Positions 60,271 to 64,000 of a stretch of DNA of 64,000 nt are shown in pieces. The notes beneath the pieces were generated by a model that did not search any database, had not been told where the DNA came from, and was given only the letters and a program-made list of their open reading frames with translations. The translations under genes were made by a program, and so were the position numbers. This DNA is from Neisseria chenwenguii. Lineage in GTDB: Bacteria; Pseudomonadota; Gammaproteobacteria; Burkholderiales; Neisseriaceae. The stretch is taken from positions 1,984,001 through 2,048,000 of the forward strand of contig NZ_CP022278.1 in assembly GCF_002216145.1 (NCBI RefSeq), read 5' to 3'. Every line of letters starts with the position of its first letter. The first letter of the stretch is position 1.

Positions 60271-60420
60271 ATGAAAGTTTTAACTCAATCAGAATTACAA
60301 TGTGTAAGTGGCGGCAAGGGATGGTGGCGTTTTGCAGGACCTGTAGGAATCGGCATTGGCCTTATCAATGCGGGCAGTGATGCATGGTCAGGTCTTCGTG
60401 ATGGATGGAAATCTGTGTAA
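60271..60420 (+). CDS. Double-glycine-leader peptide 2 (bacteriocin-like precursor)
   Basis: 49-residue precursor, MKVLTQSELQCVSGG leader, closely matching the consensus M(K/R)ELxxxELxxVSGG. The predicted mature peptide is KGWWRFAGPVGIGIGLINAG then SDAWSGLRDGWKSV: Trp-rich, basic start, with a central Gly-rich stretch containing a GxxxG motif (GIGIG) as in two-peptide bacteriocins. AGGAG (TTAGGAGTG) is 6-10 bases before ATG 60271. It follows peptide 1 by 71 bases on the same strand. Too short for usual ORF callers. Antibacterial or signalling use is inferred from the leader only. Confidence 0.78.
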   Translation: MKVLTQSELQCVSGGKGWWRFAGPVGIGIGLINAGSDAWSGLRDGWKSV

Positions 60421-60525
60421 GAGTCAAGTCTGTAGGCCGAATGCTTGTATCTGTTAGAGATCCTATGGTACCGTAAATCGGTATGACTTCGGTTTAAAAA
60501 ACCGACTTGTACGACTGTAAGTAAT

Positions 60526-60556
60526 ATGCCGTCTGAAATGTTTTTTCAGACGGCAT
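60526..60556. terminator. Inverted AT-DUS hairpin between peptide 2 and the RTX beta-helix gene
   Basis: ATGCCGTCTGAAA pairs with TTTCAGACGGCAT across a short T-rich loop; a smaller hairpin CGGTTT-AAAA-AACCG lies just before (about 60490-60505). Confidence 0.75.
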
Positions 60557-60571
60557 CGTTTTGCAGTCAGA

Positions 60572-63114
60572 TTAAATGATGGCTAAGGCAGCCGCGGCGG
60601 CCGTATTGTCGTCATTGGCGGCTGTTGCGGTTTGTACAGTATAGCTTACGCTGTCAGTATCGGCGTTTACGCTGCTCAGACTGTTGATATTGCCGGTTTC
60701 GGACAGTGTGTCCATCAACTGTTGCAAAGCCAGCGAACCGCTGTCGAAGCGGAAGGTATCAATCACGCCGTCGGTGGTGTTGCCGTTTGCGAACTGATTG
60801 TCGACGGTAATGATGTCGCCTTCGTTGCCGTTGACGGTAATCGTCCAGTCGATATTGCCTGCGGCATCGGTTGCGGCTTGGACGTTCAGGTCTTCGACTG
60901 TGATGCCGCTGCCGAATTGGATGGCATTGTTGCCGGCGGCATCGTCTGTGATGGTGTCGTGTCCTTCGCCGCGGCTGAAGACGTAAGTGTCGTCGCCCGT
61001 GCCGCCCGCCAGATTGTCCGTGCCTGTGCCGCCGAACAGGGTGTCGTTGCCGTTGCCGCCGCTCAGACGGTCGTTGCCGTCTTCGCCCAGCAAGGTATCG
61101 TTGCCGTCTTCTCCCAGCAGGTTGTCATTGCCGCTGCCGCCGTTGAGATGGTCGTCGCCCGCGCCGCTTTCCAGACTGTCGTGTCCGGCGTCGCCGTTGA
61201 TGGTGTCGTTGCCGCCTGCGCCTGCCAAACTGTCGCTGCCGTCGCCGCCGCTGATGAAGTTGCCGCCGTTTCCGCTGACGGTAACGGTATCGTTACCGCC
61301 GTTGGCGTAGATGGTGTTGTTGCCGTCTTTGCCGTTGATTTTATCAACACCATCCGTACCGTCGATTTTATCGTTTCCGGCGGTTCCCGTGATGTCGGTA
61401 ACGGTAACGGTTTCGTAACCGAGGGTTTCGCCGTTGTAATAGTAGTTGGGGCCGGGGATGTAAACGGTTTCCTGATGCGTGCCGTAACTGATTTCCTCCG
61501 TGCCGGCGGCGATGTTTTCGGCAATCACCGAATCAAACATGGCAGAACTGCTGACCGGATTGTTTTCCAATGAAACCGTATTTGTGCCGGAACCGTCCGA
61601 AATCGGCCGCAATTGGGTAATGGCCTCCGAAGACAGATTGTTGACGATAGCATTGTCTTTAATCGATACGTTGTGGATTTTTCCGTTGACTTCTTCAAGG
61701 TCGATGGAGCCTTTGACTCGTCCGTAAGGGTCGGCGTTGGTTCCGTTGTTTACCAGCGCGTTGTTGCGGATGGAGATGCCTTTGTCGTTCAAATCGAAAT
61801 TGTGCCCGGCAAATACGGTGTTGACCCGGATGCCCGACCAAGAGGTATTGTCCCGAATCAGATTGTTGGCAACTTCATGGCCGCTGCCGCCGAAAATGCC
61901 TATGCCTGCTGCGCGCCAGCCCAGTTCGACCGTATTGTTCAGGAAACGGTTGTTTTCAGCCAGTTTGGACTCACTGCCGGAATTGATGCTGGACCAAGTG
62001 GCCAAGCCGTCATCGCCGTTACCACGGATATTTGAATTGATAACGGTCGAGTTGCTCGTGCCTTGCGCAAAGTTCACGCCGTCTGCCAGATTGTCGCGGA
62101 TACGCGCGTTGGAGATGGTCAAGCCGTCGGTGTATTGCATTTCGGCAGCCTGCGCGTAATCGCCAATCCATACGCCGGCTTCAAAATGTTCGATGGAGAT
62201 GTCGTGGATGGAAGAGTTGGAACCCAATGTTCCCGAAATACCTTTGTAGTTGGCACTTTCGTTGTAGCGGGAGGTCAGATTGGAATCCATCGAAACGTTG
62301 CCGAAGTCGACATTGTTCGTGCCGTGTTCAAATACGATACCGCCGCCGCCTTGCGCACTGCTTGTGAAATGCAGGTCGGTGTACCATTGACCTGCACCGC
62401 CGATGGTTACGCCCTCGGGTGCATAGATGTGGAGCTGCTGGTCAAAGTCGAACTGACCTTCGGGAATGTAAACGGATTTGCCCGATGCTTTGGCTGATTC
62501 GATGGCAGAGAGCAGGGCGTTCGAGTCGTCGGTATTATCGTTGGCAACCGCACCGAAATCCGTGATGCTGACGCTGTTTTCAGGCTGTTTGACGGCATCG
62601 GGGGCTTTTTCCAAATCGACAAAGTCGATGCCGACGGGGGTGTCGGCCGAAGTGTTGGTCAGCGTAACAACGTCGCCGCTTTTAATGGAAGCATCTTTCA
62701 ACAGTGTATTGACTTCGTCGAATTGGAAACGTGCGCTGCGACCGTCTCCTGCTTCGTCGTAGATATGATCGCCTTGCAGGTATTGCCAGTTGGATTTGGA
62801 CGACAGGTCGAGGGTGCCGACGGATGTGCCGTTCACTTTAACATCGACTTGTCCGGTTACCCCGTCCGGAACGGTATAACGGACGGTCATGGCATCCGCA
62901 TCGGCTTGCGCTTTAAACGAAACGGACGCGTTGGACGGCAAATCAACATACGACTGCCCGCTTGCTTCGACTGCTGCCGACGGGGAAGACGCGGTATTCT
63001 TAACGGCGGCTCCGCCTGCTAGCGTGCCTTTGTCGGCTTCGTATGTGGTATAAGGGACTTCGGCACCGAAGACGGAAGAATCATATTGGTCGGTGCTGTA
63101 GCTGTATTGGTCAT
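60572..63114 (-). CDS. RTX-secreted right-handed beta-helix protein, GH87 alpha-1,3-glucanase-like, with 5' frameshift
   Basis: Residue numbers count from in-frame TTG 62941 (789 residues). Order: carbohydrate-binding-like beta domain (5-110), beta-helix opening [17 protein letters not shown] (128), GH87-like core ([12 protein letters not shown] 250-261, [12 protein letters not shown] 287-298, GDDGLATWS 309-317, [18 protein letters not shown]), then RTX nonapeptides (520-651) and a T1SS-type C-terminus. The best start, ATG 63114 with GGGAG before it, is one base out of frame; the body frame stays open and protein-like ([20 protein letters not shown]) right up to it. One lost base, e.g. ATGACCC to ATGACC, explains this. 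Possibly secreted mutanase; function inferred. Confidence 0.68.
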
Positions 63115-63267
63115 TTTATGCTCCCAAAAATATACTGGTATTGATATTATCTTGTTTGATATCATTGTCATATAACAAGACGTTTGAATGAGACAAAGAA
63201 ACTGCCGAAAAGTTCGATAAATTTAAGAAATCCTGTAATTTCTAAACGTAATTTTCCAAACACTAAT

Positions 63268-63298
63268 GCCGTCTGAAAAATATTTTTCAGACGGCTTT
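63268..63298. terminator. Inverted AT-DUS terminator after typA
   Basis: GCCGTCTGAAAAA-TA-TTTTTCAGACGGC, followed by a further TTCAGACGGC. Confidence 0.8.
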
Positions 63299-63314
63299 CT
63301 TTTTTCAGACGGCT

Positions 63315-64000
63315 TTATTCGGGCTTTTTGAAATGGCGGCGGCGTTCGAGTTCGCTCAGGTAGCGTTTGCGCAGGCGGATGGACTGCGGGGTGATTTCCA
63401 CCAGTTCGTCGTCGTCGATAAACTCAACCGCGCTTTCCAGCGTCAGTTTAATCGGCGTGGTCAGACGAACGGCTTCGTCGGTGCCGCTGGCGCGTATGTT
63501 GGTGAGCTTTTTGCCTTTTAAGGGGTTGACCACCAAATCGTTGTCGCGGCTGTGGATGCCGATAATCATGCCTTCGTAGATTTTGTCGTTGGGGGAAACG
63601 AACATGCGGCCGCGGTCTTCGAGATTCCATAGGGCGTAGGCGACAGCTTCGCCTTGCTCTTGGGAAACGAGTACGCCGTTGTGGCGGCCGGGCATATCAG
63701 GTTTGACGGGGGCGTAGTCGTCAAAGACGTGGCTCATCAGTCCGGTGCCGCGTGTCATGGTCATGAATTCTCCTTGAAAGCCGATCAGGCCGCGTGCGGG
63801 AATGTGGTATTCGAGGCGGGTGCGGCCGTTGCCGTCGCTTTCCATGTTGGTCAGCTCGCCGCGGCGGCGGCCGAGTTCTTCCATGACGGCGCCCTGGTTG
63901 TCGTCGGGAACGTCAACGGTAAGGTTTTCATACGGCTCGCATTTTTGGCCGTCGATGTCGCGGTACACGACGCGGGGTTTGCCTACTGCCAGCTCGAAAC
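63315..64000 (-). CDS. typA: Translational GTPase TypA/BipA, C-terminal part (cut by window edge)
   Basis: About 228 C-terminal residues of a ribosome-associated GTPase of the EF-G family. The frame continues to the window edge (FELAVGKPRVVYRDIDG), so it is not truncated in the genome as far as can be seen. Visible are domain V/CTD motifs: EPYENLTVDVPDDNQGAVME, EYHIPARGLIGFQGEFMT, TRGTGLMSHVFDDY, NLEDRGRMFVSPNDKIYEGMIIG and LKGKKLTNIRASGTDEAV. These are diagnostic of TypA. It acts in ribosome assembly and stress. Confidence 0.95.
   Translation of the reverse strand, partial: FELAVGKPRVVYRDIDGQKCEPYENLTVDVPDDNQGAVMEELGRRRGELTNMESDGNGRTRLEYHIPARGLIGFQGEFMTMTRGTGLMSHVFDDYAPVKPDMPGRHNGVLVSQEQGEAVAYALWNLEDRGRMFVSPNDKIYEGMIIGIHSRDNDLVVNPLKGKKLTNIRASGTDEAVRLTTPIKLTLESAVEFIDDDELVEITPQSIRLRKRYLSELERRRHFKKPE

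Noticed and set aside
60632-61573. 313-codon open frame opposite the RTX domain
   Set aside because: Produced by the repetitive GGNGND codons read in reverse; hydrophobic Val/Ala repeats without a start signal.
1-64000. CRISPR arrays, tRNA or rRNA genes, prophage and complete insertion sequences
   Set aside because: No regularly spaced direct repeats, no tRNA cloverleaf with a CCA end, no rRNA sequence and no transposase or phage genes were seen. Repeats are DUS, dRS3, Correia and IS-end types only.

Overview
The window is a piece of a Neisseria (Neisseriaceae, Betaproteobacteria) chromosome. The 12-mer AGGCCGTCTGAA, the AG form of the neisserial DNA uptake sequence (DUS), occurs throughout on both strands, often as inverted pairs that double as terminators. 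This form points to commensal Neisseria outside the meningococcus/gonococcus group, which favour ATGCCGTCTGAA; I cannot name the species. Housekeeping proteins read as close neisserial orthologues. The intergenic repeats (dRS3/NIME, Correia elements, ends resembling the IS1106 family) are also typical of the genus. No rRNA, tRNA, CRISPR array, prophage or intact insertion sequence was found.

Layout. 1-1.9 kb: two decayed genes (ClC chloride channel, helicase C-terminus). 2-10.4 kb: apt; the gmk-rpoZ-spoT operon; rpsU; a YqeY protein; relA; grxB. Both stringent-response enzymes are therefore present: a bifunctional SpoT with an intact HD site and a monofunctional RelA. 10.4-19 kb: a Lys-rich lipoprotein, an FCD-type GntR regulator with its own operator, an RhlE-like helicase, grpE and dnaK each behind a sigma32-like promoter, cysE and lpxL. 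19.1-29.2 kb: a candidate small RNA, metK, ubiK, comM, an FtsN-like SPOR protein, dsbA, uppP and smc. 29.7-36 kb: an OmpA-like lipoprotein in an operon with a 1,802-residue RTX adhesin (Ig-like repeats, VCBS, VWA) that carries a large 852-bp tandem duplication. 36.4-48.6 kb: a TerC/CBS protein, a PCuAC copper chaperone, dgkA, gshB, recN, a glucarate locus (GntP-type permease, gudD, deleted gudP), an M48 lipoprotein peptidase and pbpG. 48.8-59.8 kb: clpX, acnB, a TetR/HPP divergent pair with twin operators, nnrD, an ASBT-type symporter, a DUF4198 protein behind a Zur box, a frameshifted uraH and a DUF2130 coiled-coil protein. 59.8-64 kb: two small double-glycine-leader peptides in an AT-rich patch, a secreted RTX beta-helix protein that looks like a GH87 alpha-1,3-glucanase, and the 3' part of typA.

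The parts most likely to be new are in the last 4 kb. They are a tandem pair of bacteriocin-like precursors with no ORF-track annotation for the second, and next to them an RTX-secreted putative mutanase whose ATG is out of frame with its body. Mutan (alpha-1,3-glucan) is a component of dental plaque, so an oral Neisseria using T1SS-exported adhesins, a glucan-degrading enzyme and small antagonistic peptides in a biofilm is a reasonable but unproven reading. No type I secretion ABC transporter or peptide exporter lies in the window. The remaining interest is regulatory: operators for GntR, TetR and Zur, sigma32 promoters with DUS in the spacer, and DUS placed directly against start codons.
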